NCBI RefSeq assembly: GCF_001431725.1
Contig: NZ_CP013106.1
Location: 2,604,001 to 2,668,000 of the forward strand
DNA: 64,000 nucleotides
From: Halomonas huangheensis
Lineage (GTDB): Bacteria; Pseudomonadota; Gammaproteobacteria; Pseudomonadales; Halomonadaceae
Reading direction: 5' to 3'
A model generated the notes under the pieces. The model was given only the letters and a program-made list of their open reading frames with translations, was not told the origin of the DNA and ran no database searches. The stretch's first letter is position 1, and every line of letters begins with the position of its first letter. Shown here piece by piece: positions 38,112-46,271 of this stretch. Made by a program: the position numbers and the translations under genes.

Positions 38112-38759
38112 TCAGATGAAGGTAAGATCGGCTGGCTCGATATCGAATCCCGTGCTGATGACCAGGCAACGATCGAGGCGATTGTCCACCAGCCTTTCCT
38201 CACCCACTTGCATCAGATACTCGAACCGCTGATGCGCCATCTCACGCTCATAGAGCATCGCAAACTGATCTGTGGATGACGTATTGCCTTCGGCATTCCA
38301 GGTCGTTTCGGTCATTGCCACCGGCGGTGATGCGTCACCGGTGCCCTCCCAGACCCGCTGCCATTCTCTATCCTCGAACGTCAGTTTCGGCTGGCTGATA
38401 CCTGCCGCCAGTAACTGGTTCCAGTCAGCGTCCGAGCCCACGCCTTTCGTCTCGTAGAAATACCAGAGTTTGACGTCTCGAATGTCGCTTTCGCTTCCCC
38501 CACCGTCCAGCAATACCTGTAGAAAGGCATCGTCGTCGGTGTAGAAACGCAGCACCCGACTATTGGCATCCAGCTTGACCTCACCAACCGCCTGAATGAT
38601 CTGGTGGCTCGCCATGCCTTCGGGAATCACCTCAGGCTCGATCAGGCGCAGTTTCAACTCATCCAGTGAAAAGCTACCGCCGAGATGCAATCCCATGACT
38701 TCCGGAGCGCGCTCCTGCTCAGTTGTTGCCTGACGCTTACCGAACAGCCGCTCAAACAT
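38112..38759 (-). CDS. yjfK: DUF2491 (YjfK) protein
   Basis: 215 residues, predicted soluble and cytoplasmic, beginning MFERLFGKRQATTEQE. Visible family segments are LHLGGSFSLDELKLRLIEPEV, VLRFYTDDDAFLQVLLDG and MLYEREMAHQRFEYLMQVGEERLVDNRLDRCLV. The function is unknown. Its start overlaps the stop of the potassium channel gene by eight bases, so the two are translationally coupled. It belongs to the yjf-type cluster. Confidence 0.78.
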   Translation of the reverse strand: MFERLFGKRQATTEQERAPEVMGLHLGGSFSLDELKLRLIEPEVIPEGMASHQIIQAVGEVKLDANSRVLRFYTDDDAFLQVLLDGGGSESDIRDVKLWYFYETKGVGSDADWNQLLAAGISQPKLTFEDREWQRVWEGTGDASPPVAMTETTWNAEGNTSSTDQFAMLYEREMAHQRFEYLMQVGEERLVDNRLDRCLVISTGFDIEPADLTFI

Positions 38760-39798
38760 CGCTCAGCTCCCAGTCGAAGTCGTTGATACGCTCGTCGGCG
38801 ATATAGTAGATAACCGCCCCTGGCTCCACTTCTCGCGAGAATGCTGGATTGATGTCGACTGGCTGGAGCCGTTTCGCAGAGACTCCGATGATGGTCGCCT
38901 CGTAGCGCTCCTTGAAGGCCAGGAACAATTGCCGCAATACCACCTTGCGGCTACCGCCATACTCGATGGAATACTGGGTCATTCCCTTGTCGACACTGAG
39001 CAGCTCATGCAGTACCGCGCTGGAACCCGGGTCCATCGCTGATTTGGCAAGCATTTCGGTGGCCACCGATGGCATCGCTTCAATATTCGGGAGATGGCGC
39101 TTGAGCAATTGCCCCATGCCCTCGTTGTTGAAGTAGGTGATGACATGCGCATCAGGGTTGGCATTACAGACATACAATGCTGCCGACGAAGTCACATCAT
39201 CGTCCTGGCAGTCGATGATGATTCGTGACGCCGTGCTGACGCAAGCGCGCTTCATATCCTCATCATGGGTAAAGCTCGAAACCCGTACAAAGCCGATGAG
39301 ATCCGGCATCGGGTTCTCCATCTCGGCCCTCACGCACAGCGCTACCTGGCACTTCTCGGAGTGGTATTCGAGCTCGCGCAACAACAGCTTGAGCAGCTGC
39401 AATGTATGTTCCTCATGCCAGCCAATCACCAGAATATGCTGGTTGTAATCGAGAGACTTTAAACCCTGCACACCCTTTCTCCATTGGAAGGAAAGATAAG
39501 CCGCCACACGCCCCAGCAGCAGGCCAAAGAGTCCGAGCCCCAGCGGAATGACGAAGAAGGAAACCGCCAGGCGCCCTGCTGAGCTGACGGGCGACATGTC
39601 TCCATAACCAACGGTCGAGGCAGTGACAACAATCCAGTAAATGAAATTGTCGAGTCTGACAATGTCAGACTCTCCACTGAGCCACATCAATATCCAACTG
39701 ACCACCAGGTAAAACAACAGCGCCAGTAGCAGGTTATGCCACTTGAGCTCAATAAAGTGCCGGACCAGTACCCGCCTCAGTCTGAGCAGAATATGCAT
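38752..39798 (-). CDS. Two-helix potassium channel with a regulatory RCK-like domain
   Basis: 348 residues. Two membrane helices (LLLALLFYLVVSWILMWL and GRLAVSFFVIPLGLGLFGLLLG) flank a pore loop with the selectivity filter TVGYGDMSP. A C-terminal Rossmann-type domain starts at HILVIGWHEEHTLQLLKLLL and contains DCQDDDVTSSAALYVCNANPDAHVITYFN, similar to TrkA-N/RCK gating domains. It would conduct K+ across the inner membrane under ligand control. Its position between a PspA-like protein and DUF2491 suggests a role in membrane or ionic stress. Confidence 0.85.
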   Translation of the reverse strand: MHILLRLRRVLVRHFIELKWHNLLLALLFYLVVSWILMWLSGESDIVRLDNFIYWIVVTASTVGYGDMSPVSSAGRLAVSFFVIPLGLGLFGLLLGRVAAYLSFQWRKGVQGLKSLDYNQHILVIGWHEEHTLQLLKLLLRELEYHSEKCQVALCVRAEMENPMPDLIGFVRVSSFTHDEDMKRACVSTASRIIIDCQDDDVTSSAALYVCNANPDAHVITYFNNEGMGQLLKRHLPNIEAMPSVATEMLAKSAMDPGSSAVLHELLSVDKGMTQYSIEYGGSRKVVLRQLFLAFKERYEATIIGVSAKRLQPVDINPAFSREVEPGAVIYYIADERINDFDWELSDV

Positions 39799-39806
39799 AT
39801 CGACCG

Positions 39807-40490
39807 TTACTTCCCGAGGATTCTGGAGAGCTCATCATCTGCATTGGTATTGCCGCCCTTGATGCCAGCCTGTGCCAGACGCTGTTCCAGGGCATCACCA
39901 GATTCCTCTGATGCCAACTCGGAAGCCGCTTCCAACTCGGCCTGACGCTGGGTCTGACGCTGCTTGATACGGTCGAGTGACTCGGCTGCAGTCTTCATGC
40001 GGCTGTTGGCGCCAAGGTGCCGTGACGACACGGAAGTCTGCGCCTTCTGTACCGACTCATTGGCCTTGACGATATCAACCTGCTGTTCCATGCGACGCAG
40101 ATTGTCCTTGGCCTGACGAATGTTGCTGCGCAGTGTCTTCTCGGACTGACCAAACTGATCAGAGAACTTCTGCTCTGCATCAAGCTGACCCCGTAGCTCA
40201 ACGACCTTGCTGGCACATTCCAGCGCCAGATCATTGTCGCCCTTGGTGCTGGCAGCTTGGGCATGATCTTCATACTCGGCAATCGAGTTCTTGAGACTTG
40301 CCACCTTCTGGTCGGCCAGCTTGCGCTTGGCAATGATCTGGGTCAGGGAGTGATCCGAGCGACGCAGCTCTTCCTTCGCTTCACGAATCTCCTGGTCGAG
40401 GATCCTCAGCGCCTGACCGTCGGCAACGTTCTCCGCCGCGTCATTCACGCCACCCCTTACCGCGGTAAAAAGCTTCTTCCATACGCTCAT
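39807..40490 (-). CDS. yjfJ: PspA/IM30 family protein (YjfJ)
   Basis: 227 residues, almost wholly helical and coiled coil. The N-terminus MSVWKKLFTAVRGGVNDAAENVADGQALRILDQEIREA follows the PspA/IM30/Vipp1 pattern. These proteins assemble on the inner membrane and protect it during stress (ESCRT-III-like fold). ATG 40490 was chosen because the longer reading frame overlaps the upstream gene and the family starts here. It follows the DUF2170 gene by 17 bases and precedes the channel gene by eight bases. Confidence 0.85.
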   Translation of the reverse strand: MSVWKKLFTAVRGGVNDAAENVADGQALRILDQEIREAKEELRRSDHSLTQIIAKRKLADQKVASLKNSIAEYEDHAQAASTKGDNDLALECASKVVELRGQLDAEQKFSDQFGQSEKTLRSNIRQAKDNLRRMEQQVDIVKANESVQKAQTSVSSRHLGANSRMKTAAESLDRIKQRQTQRQAELEAASELASEESGDALEQRLAQAGIKGGNTNADDELSRILGK

Positions 40491-40507
40491 GTCTGATGTA
40501 TCTCCGA

Positions 40508-40897
40508 TCAATTCAGGTATTCGGCGTAGGCCTGCAGAAGTACCGGCACATTGGCGAACAGCGTCTCGACCTCGAGGAGCACACTGTCTTCCGTTGAGCG
40601 CGCTGACAGCGCACCAAAGGCCATGTAATAGCTCTGCCCTTCGATGGCGGTAATCGCAACAGTGGTCAGGGGCACAAACTGATGGGTACGCAGAATCTGC
40701 TCATTGAGGGCGGCCACATCCGTTACCGTGTCCGTTGCAAACAGTAGTGTCTCGACCAGGATCTGGTCGCCGCTGATGGCCACATAGGCATCCAGGCCAT
40801 CCTCGTCGGTAATACTCAGGCAGTCGCCGTCGATGCTGACATTCCAATTGGCATTGCTCGACAGACACTTGCTCAGGGATTCCAGCTCCCAGGCCAT
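40508..40897 (-). CDS. yjfI: DUF2170 (YjfI) protein
   Basis: 129 residues, soluble, MAWELESLSKCLSSN to LLQAYAEYLN, with the family segment HQFVPLTTVAITAIEGQSYYMAFGALSA. The function is unknown, and the family travels with PspA-like YjfJ. It is the first gene of the cluster yjfI-yjfJ-channel-yjfK-yjfL-yjfM-yjfC, so the cluster promoter should lie just right of 40897. Confidence 0.8.
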   Translation of the reverse strand: MAWELESLSKCLSSNANWNVSIDGDCLSITDEDGLDAYVAISGDQILVETLLFATDTVTDVAALNEQILRTHQFVPLTTVAITAIEGQSYYMAFGALSARSTEDSVLLEVETLFANVPVLLQAYAEYLN

Positions 40898-41307
40898 GAT
40901 GAGTCGCTCCCTTCCATGATTTCGTCAATACAGGGCCAGATGATGGCCCGATACACTCGTCATACGGTGTTGAGTTACAGCGCCGCCAGGTCAGCCAGCA
41001 CCGAGTGGATCAGTGAGGCATAACGAGCCGCCAGCCGTAGATGTCCGCTATTCGGCTCTTTCATATCTCCGCTCTACCATATCATTCATTGGCACTGCAG
41101 GAGCGGCGGTTCAATGAACCCATTGACCAGCAGGTGTCTACTGGAACAGACACCTGCGACCTTTGTATATGTATTGGCTACAAATCGCAACATACCGACC
41201 GTTGGTCTGTCCGAGGTGTTCAGGCACCTGCAACACCTGATGGATATCCTTGATCCGGGCGTCCATCAGAAGCAGGATGGTTTCATCTGCATGGCACGAG
41301 AAAATCA
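40898..41307. other. Intergenic region with a strong stem-loop
   Basis: About 410 bases between the divergent yjfI and GNAT genes. CAGGTGTCT (41131-41139) and AGACACCTG (41148-41156) form a nine-pair perfect stem around ACTGGAAC, and GGTTCAATGAACC at 41109-41121 is a second palindrome. Their role is unknown. No coding sequence is supported. Confidence 0.5.
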
Positions 41308-41877
41308 ATGGATATGACTGTCTTTCCTCTTCCCCTCAGAACAGAGCGGTTGGTGCTTCGCCCTTTCGTGGCAGAAGATTTTCCATCCTATGCGGACTAC
41401 CACTCGCGCCAGCAAGTCTATCAATACCTCTATACCCGTCCTCCTGCAGGATACGCGTTGAGAGAACAGTTCAATGAGGTCATCAATAATGTGCTGGCCG
41501 ATGACGGCAGTGCCTTTCACCTGGCGGTCACCAACGAGAGCGAAGAAATTGTTGGCGAGGTGATATTGAAACTGGCCAACAAGGAAGCTCGCCAGGCGGA
41601 AGTTGGCTATATCTTTCATCCGGAACATGCCGGCAAAGGGTACGCCACGGAGGCCGTCAGGGCGATCATCGACCTGGGATTCAGGCATTTGGACTTTCAT
41701 CGGATATTCGCCCGTCTCGACACCCAAAACCTTGGCTCAGTTGGTGTTGTGGAGCGCCTGGGCCTGCGTCGTGAAGCCCATCTAGTGGAAAATGACTGCT
41801 TCAACGGCGCATGGGGAGATGAGTATATTTATGCGATTCTGTCTAGAGAGTGGAACCAGCACCATGGCCCTGAATGA
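41308..41877 (+). CDS. GNAT acetyltransferase of the RimJ/RimL type
   Basis: 189 residues. LRTERLVLRPFVAEDFPSYADYHS is the family N-terminus. VGEVILKLANKEARQAEVGYIFHPEHAGKGYATEAVRAIIDLGF carries the acetyl-CoA pyrophosphate loop (HAGKGYATEA). FHRIFARLDTQNLGSVGVVERLGLRREAH is the C-terminal acceptor side. It transfers an acetyl group to an amino group; proteins, antibiotics or small amines are all possible targets. It stands alone on the plus strand. Confidence 0.85.
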   Translation: MDMTVFPLPLRTERLVLRPFVAEDFPSYADYHSRQQVYQYLYTRPPAGYALREQFNEVINNVLADDGSAFHLAVTNESEEIVGEVILKLANKEARQAEVGYIFHPEHAGKGYATEAVRAIIDLGFRHLDFHRIFARLDTQNLGSVGVVERLGLRREAHLVENDCFNGAWGDEYIYAILSREWNQHHGPE

Positions 41878-41878
41878 C

Positions 41879-41905
41879 AACGCCCATACCTGAGGCATGG
41901 GCGTT
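41879..41905. terminator. Probable bidirectional hairpin between converging genes
   Basis: AACGCCCAT and ATGGGCGTT form a nine-pair perfect stem around ACCTGAGGC, two bases after the GNAT stop and 30 bases from the antiporter stop. There is no T-run on either side. Confidence 0.5.
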
Positions 41906-41935
41906 GCAATCGATATCGCATTCACTGGCCGATGA

Positions 41936-43291
41936 TCAAAGGGCCATGGCCGCTGCCCAGCCAAATGCGATCAAGGGTATGTTGTAGTGAAGGAAGGTCG
42001 GCACCACGCTGTCCCAGATATGGTCATGCTGGCGGTCGACGTTGAGCCCCGACGTCGGGCCGAGAGTCGAATCTGACGCCGGCGACCCGGCATCCCCCAG
42101 CGCAGCTGCGGTGCCCACCAGCGCCACTGTCGCGAGTGGCGAAAAGCCGAATTCGATGGCCATCGGCACGAACAGCGCCGCGATGATCGGAATCGTCGAG
42201 AAGGAGGAGCCGATTCCCAGCGTAATGAACAATCCGACCAGCAACATCAGCAAGGCCGCGAGGCCGCGGTTGTCACCGATCACGTCAACACTGGTTGTCA
42301 CCAGACTGGTCACATCCCCGGTCGCCTCCATCACCGCGGCGAAGCCGGAGGCCGAGATCATGATGAAACCGATCAGCGCCATCATGCGCATACCGCTGGT
42401 GAACAGGTCATCCGCCTCGCGCCATTTGAAGATGCCGCCAACCGACAACAGCGAGAAGCCGACAAGACCACCAAGAATCATCGAGCCGGTATACAGTTGG
42501 ATCGCCAACGCGGCGATGATCGCCACCACCGACATTACCAGGCCCAGAGTATGGGGCTGAGACGGGGTTGAGTCACTGGACTCGCCATGAGCATGACCTT
42601 CTGCCAGCTCCGCCATCTCATAATCACGGGGGCGTCGATAACTGATGAATACCGCCACCAATAGCCCAAGAAACATGCCAGCCACCGGAACGCCCATCGC
42701 CACCGGCACCATGGAGCGATCGATCTCCAGCCCCAGCGCAGCCCCCGCATTATTGATGTTGGCCAGCAGAATGTCGTTGAGGAAGATGGCACCGAAGCCT
42801 ACCGGCAACAACATATACGGAGCGGTCAGACCGAAGGTCAAGGCACAGGCCACCGCACGACGGTCCATGCGTAGCTGGTTCATGACCTTGAGCAGCGGCG
42901 GAATCAGTATCGGGATAAAGGCGATATGTACCGGAATCAGATTCTGGGAGGAGATGGCTACCAGCAGCACACTACCCAACAACAGATACTTGACAGTGGC
43001 TTGACGTGATGCCGAAGTCCCCATCCCCAGCATGCGGATCAATCGATTGGCCAACAGATCCGGCAGTCCCGAGCGCGAGATAGCGACAGCAAAAGCGCCT
43101 AGCGTCGCGTACGCCAATGCGACCTTGGCACCATTACCTACCCCATCGTTGAAGGCCGCAAGGGTATCCTCGATAGACAGGCCACCCACCAGGCCGCCGA
43201 CCAAAGCACCGACAACGAGCGCCAGCACCACAGAGACTCTAGCCAGCGATAGACCAACCATCACCAGCACAGCAATTATGACAGCATTCAT
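41936..43291 (-). CDS. Na+/H+ antiporter family protein
   Basis: 451 residues with about 11-12 membrane helices. [33 protein letters not shown] opens the protein. [32 protein letters not shown] and the closing [39 protein letters not shown] are typical of the YuiF-like branch of the ion-transporter superfamily, annotated as Na+/H+ antiporters or amino-acid permeases. Salt or pH homeostasis is a plausible role in a halophile. ATG 43291 with GGA upstream was used; about 98 residues of open frame upstream of it are not protein-like. Confidence 0.8.
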   Translation of the reverse strand: MNAVIIAVLVMVGLSLARVSVVLALVVGALVGGLVGGLSIEDTLAAFNDGVGNGAKVALAYATLGAFAVAISRSGLPDLLANRLIRMLGMGTSASRQATVKYLLLGSVLLVAISSQNLIPVHIAFIPILIPPLLKVMNQLRMDRRAVACALTFGLTAPYMLLPVGFGAIFLNDILLANINNAGAALGLEIDRSMVPVAMGVPVAGMFLGLLVAVFISYRRPRDYEMAELAEGHAHGESSDSTPSQPHTLGLVMSVVAIIAALAIQLYTGSMILGGLVGFSLLSVGGIFKWREADDLFTSGMRMMALIGFIMISASGFAAVMEATGDVTSLVTTSVDVIGDNRGLAALLMLLVGLFITLGIGSSFSTIPIIAALFVPMAIEFGFSPLATVALVGTAAALGDAGSPASDSTLGPTSGLNVDRQHDHIWDSVVPTFLHYNIPLIAFGWAAAMAL

Positions 43292-43534
43292 GGAGTGTCC
43301 AACTTTCACCTGGGCGGGCAGTCGGCAAGCGGCCAGGGCAATCAACCAGCCTGTCTGCACCGCGCTTGATTGTCCTTGAGCGATGAATGCTCTGGATCTG
43401 CTCGCCAATGACGCTTTCGCGCACTGGAGCACAGATGCAAAGCGGCAGAGATGATAGCAGAAACGCCAGCTCGGGACTCTCCCGGAAACACGCCAGGAAT
43501 ATGCCACAAAAATGTCATTTAAATGATACGTCGC

Positions 43535-43712
43535 CGTCATCCAGGTGGGAGACACTCTACTCGTGCCATCAGGAGGCACTGGCAAGGGACACTGCCCCCG
43601 TACGTCAGGGATGCGATGACGCTGGAAGCGTCATAGGGAGAACAGCGTCGGGATGACGCTTCAGGGAGGAACCTGCCCATTTCACGCCACGGCAATTTGC
43701 CGTGGCGTTTTT
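43535..43712 (+). ncRNA. CsrB/RsmZ-type CsrA-sequestering small RNA (predicted)
   Basis: About 180 bases with roughly nine GGA motifs, most displayed in hairpin loops. GTGCC-ATCAGGA-GGCAC is at 43563-43579 and GGCA-AGGGACAC-TGCC at 43581-43596. ATGACGCT-GGA-AGCGTCAT is at 43616-43634, AGCGTC-GGGAT-GACGCT at 43644-43660 and CAGG-GAGGAA-CCTG at 43662-43675. Unpaired CAGGGAT and AGGGAG lie between them. The RNA ends in a 12-pair terminator with five T. This is the hallmark of RNAs of the CsrB/RsmZ kind, which bind many CsrA/RsmE dimers and relieve translational repression. No open reading frame fits and both flanking genes are on the other strand. The 5' end is uncertain, and no GacA box (TGTAAG-N6-CTTACA) was found. 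Confidence 0.8.
43684..43712 (+). terminator. Rho-independent terminator of the GGA-rich small RNA
   Basis: ACGCCACGGCAA and TTGCCGTGGCGT are perfectly complementary around one base, followed by a run of T ending at 43712. The T-run is on the plus strand only, so it ends plus-strand transcription although neither neighbouring gene is on that strand. Confidence 0.92.
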
Positions 43713-43752
43713 CATCGAGTTCGAGCCTGTAAATGAATCTGTGACTCTGAGT

Positions 43753-44712
43753 TCAATCTTTTGCGGTTGCGAGACTTTCCCAGACTTCAATCGCTGCAGC
43801 CAGATCCTCGAGTGACGCTCCTACCGACTTGAAGACAGTAATTGCCTGCGGCGAGGAACGACCGGCCTTCTCCCCATGCAGCAATTCCGCCAGCTCAGCA
43901 CGTACATCCTGTCGGGCAAACTCACCTTCATCGATGGCCTGGAGAATATCGCCAGCCTCACCGAAGGCGCCAGCATAGGTATCGACAAACACCTCGCTCC
44001 GGGTCAGGCAGCGTGCATCCGTCTCGCGCATCGAGTGTCGGAAGGCGCCAATCAGATCCAGATGGCAGCCCTCACGAAGCCAGTCACCATGGATAAGTGG
44101 CTCGGTCGATAGCGTGACGCAACTGATGATATCGGCTTCGGCGCAGGCACTCTGCAGATCCGACACCACCTCGCAGTCGAAACGCTGACAATACTCCTCG
44201 ACCACGGCTTGAGCACGGGCCTGATTGCGTCCCCAGACCCGTACCCGGCGAATCGGGCGCACAGCCGCATGCGCCTCGATCACCATCGGTGCCAGTTTGC
44301 CTGTGCCCACCACCAGCAGCGTCTCGGCATCCTCGCGCGCCAGTTCGCGTGCTGCCAATGCCGATGCCGCCGCGGTGCGACGTCGCGTCAGTTCCGCACC
44401 ATCAATGGCCGCCAATGGTTGCCCATGGCGCCCTTCGCTGAGCAGATAGACTCCGGATATGGCTGGAATGCCGTGATCGGCATTCTGTGGGAAGACGTTG
44501 ACCATCTTGACACCGATATAACCACGCTCTTCGCCACGCCCCGGCTCCCAGGCTGGCATCAGCAGCATCGTCGCTTCACCATCGGGTTGCTGCATGGTGT
44601 GATGGTGCCGTGGAGGAGACTCCACTCCCTGGCGAAATGTCGCTGCGAGGCGCTCAACCAGCGCCTGCCAGTTCAGCCTTCGAGCGACTTCCTCTGCGGC
44701 AATCAACTGCAT
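43753..44712 (-). CDS. Ornithine cyclodeaminase/mu-crystallin family protein
   Basis: 319 residues. GYIGVKMVNVFPQNADHGIPAISGVYLL and LAAIDGAELTRRRTAAASALAARELAR are the substrate-side signatures. LLVVGTGKLAPMVIEAHAAVRPIRRVRVWGRN is the NAD(P) Rossmann motif. Family members are ornithine cyclodeaminase, cyclic imino-acid (pyrroline-2-carboxylate) reductases, or alanine and lysine dehydrogenases. The gene follows ridA by one base and ends the deacetylase/TRAP locus, suggesting oxidation or reduction of an imine formed after deacetylation of an imported compound. The exact substrate cannot be told. Confidence 0.82.
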   Translation of the reverse strand: MQLIAAEEVARRLNWQALVERLAATFRQGVESPPRHHHTMQQPDGEATMLLMPAWEPGRGEERGYIGVKMVNVFPQNADHGIPAISGVYLLSEGRHGQPLAAIDGAELTRRRTAAASALAARELAREDAETLLVVGTGKLAPMVIEAHAAVRPIRRVRVWGRNQARAQAVVEEYCQRFDCEVVSDLQSACAEADIISCVTLSTEPLIHGDWLREGCHLDLIGAFRHSMRETDARCLTRSEVFVDTYAGAFGEAGDILQAIDEGEFARQDVRAELAELLHGEKAGRSSPQAITVFKSVGASLEDLAAAIEVWESLATAKD

Positions 44713-44713
44713 A

Positions 44714-45070
44714 TCAGCCCTCCGGCAACGCCGCTATGACCATGATTTCAACTTTCCACTCGGGCCTGGCCAACCGCGCCTCAGTGGCCGCGCGTACTGG
44801 TGGGCGTCCTGGCGCGACCCAGGCATCCCAGGCCGCATTCATCTCGTCAAAAGCAGCCATATCGGTCACCCATACCTGGGCGGAAATCAGATGCTGCTTC
44901 GAAGTACCCGCCTGGGCCAGCAACTCGTCGATTCGCGCCAGCACCTGCTCAGTCTGGCCACGCATACCTTGAGAGGCGTCCGCCGGCACCTGTCCCGCGA
45001 GATAAACCGTACCGTTGTGTACCGCGATCTGGCTCATGCGCTGGTTACTGTCATGAAGGGTTGGTGACAT
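44714..45070 (-). CDS. RidA family enamine/imine deaminase
   Basis: 118 residues. MSQIAVHNGTVYLAGQVPADASQGMRGQTEQVLARIDELLAQAG and WVAPGRPPVRAATEARLARPEWKVEIMVIA follow the YjgF/YER057c/UK114 pattern; the conserved Arg after PPVRA corresponds to the RidA carboxylate-binding arginine. RidA proteins hydrolyse reactive 2-aminoacrylate-type enamines and imines released by PLP enzymes or amino-acid oxidases. AAGGAGAAGAAG precedes the start. Pairing with the ornithine cyclodeaminase-like gene (one-base gap) suggests it clears an imine intermediate. Confidence 0.88.
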   Translation of the reverse strand: MSPTLHDSNQRMSQIAVHNGTVYLAGQVPADASQGMRGQTEQVLARIDELLAQAGTSKQHLISAQVWVTDMAAFDEMNAAWDAWVAPGRPPVRAATEARLARPEWKVEIMVIAALPEG

Positions 45071-45180
45071 CTTCTTCTCCTTGTTGAAGTGGGGTCCGGA
45101 CTCAGTACCCCGAATCGTGCCTACTCATGGCAGGCTGCCTGTTCACACCTGAATTACGCTGATCAACACCACTATCCCAT

Positions 45181-46227
45181 CTACTCTGCAGTGCAGCCGG
45201 CAGTGAAGCCGCTCATGAATGCTGCCAGATTATGACTCAAGGCCGGAGTCGGGTATCCACCTTCCTGCACCAATACCGTCGGCAGTCCCAGTTCACCGAT
45301 CTGACGTCCAATGGTAATGAAGTCCTGCGTCTCCAACTGCAGTCCGGCCAGGGGGTCATCCTTGTGTGCATCCAGTCCCAACGCCACGACCAGGGCCTCG
45401 GGACGGAAGCTCGCCATGCGCTCGATCAGTTGCTCGAGGCCTTGGCGAAAGGCATCAATACCACTCCCCAGCGCAAGCGGCACGTTCACGTTGGCGCCCT
45501 CTCCAGGCCCCGAGCCGTGTTCCTCTGCCGCTCCCCAGAAGAACGGATAGAAATCCCTGGTATCGGCATGCAGTGACCCGGTCCATACATCCGCGCGTTC
45601 GTAGAAGATATCCTGAGTCCCGTTGCCGTGGTGCAGGTCGACATCAAGAATCGCCACCCGAGACACCTGCTCACGCAGCACGGTTGCAGCCAGCGCCGAG
45701 TTATTGATGAAGCAGAAACCACCGGCACGGTCCGGTCCGGCATGATGACCCGGTGGACGACACAGCGCGTAGGCGCAGCGTGCTCCACCAGCGACACTCT
45801 CCGCAGCAGCCTGAGCCGTCGCGGCACTGGCCAGGATGCCGCGGAAACTACCCTCGGTCATCGGGCACGCCATATCATGCAAATGCCAGCCCACCTGGCC
45901 CACCGGATGGCGTGGATATTGTCGACCTCCACCGCAGGGATGAACGTTGGGCGCGACAATACTCGAGGCGTTGTCCATGGCGCTCCAGCGCGAGTGAATG
46001 GTCTCGAGAAACGTCAGGTAGCGTTCGCTATGAATCCTTTCCAACCGGCCACGCAGTTCGGGATTGTCCACGGTTGCTGGCGTGCTCAACGCCAGCCCTG
46101 CCTCGGCCACACCTTCCATCAACAACTCTGCACGCTGAGGACCTTCCGGTGACGCAACGATGGCGCCTCGGCTGAGGAACTGCGGTGGAGCATGGCACTC
46201 CTGATCCGGATGGTAGAACAGCTTCAT
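45181..46227 (-). CDS. Class II histone deacetylase/acetylpolyamine amidohydrolase family enzyme
   Basis: 348 residues. The zinc-hydrolase machinery is complete: the His pair H161-H162 in RPPGHHAGPDRAGGFCFINN, zinc ligands D197 and H199 in ILDVDLHHGNGTQ, third ligand D286 in VALGLDAHKDD, and catalytic Tyr325 in QEGGYP. Numbering is nearly that of Mycoplana acetylpolyamine amidohydrolase, which removes acetyl from N-acetylated polyamines. The start MKLFYHPDQECHAPP at 46227 matches its paralogue at 50779; the longer frame upstream overlaps dctM. It lies between TRAP transport genes and ridA, so an N-acetylated nutrient is the likely substrate (inference). Confidence 0.9.
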   Translation of the reverse strand: MKLFYHPDQECHAPPQFLSRGAIVASPEGPQRAELLMEGVAEAGLALSTPATVDNPELRGRLERIHSERYLTFLETIHSRWSAMDNASSIVAPNVHPCGGGRQYPRHPVGQVGWHLHDMACPMTEGSFRGILASAATAQAAAESVAGGARCAYALCRPPGHHAGPDRAGGFCFINNSALAATVLREQVSRVAILDVDLHHGNGTQDIFYERADVWTGSLHADTRDFYPFFWGAAEEHGSGPGEGANVNVPLALGSGIDAFRQGLEQLIERMASFRPEALVVALGLDAHKDDPLAGLQLETQDFITIGRQIGELGLPTVLVQEGGYPTPALSHNLAAFMSGFTAGCTAE

Positions 46228-46271
46228 GTTGCTTGATCTCCGTTGGTGATGTTCTTCTCGAGTATCGTCGA

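Larger units (their letters stand above)
43292..43752. other. Intergenic region holding a small RNA gene
   Basis: 460 bases. The right half encodes the GGA-rich RNA described at 43535-43712. A perfect 12-base palindrome, TCATTTAAATGA (43515-43526), lies just upstream of the RNA and may belong to its promoter. The left half (43292-43500) should hold the antiporter promoter and shows nothing recognisable. Confidence 0.7.

Noticed and set aside
43500..43712. Riboswitch for the antiporter or the cyclodeaminase gene
   Set aside because: The structured element and its terminator are on the plus strand, while both neighbouring genes are on the minus strand; repeated GGA loops fit a CsrA-binding RNA better.
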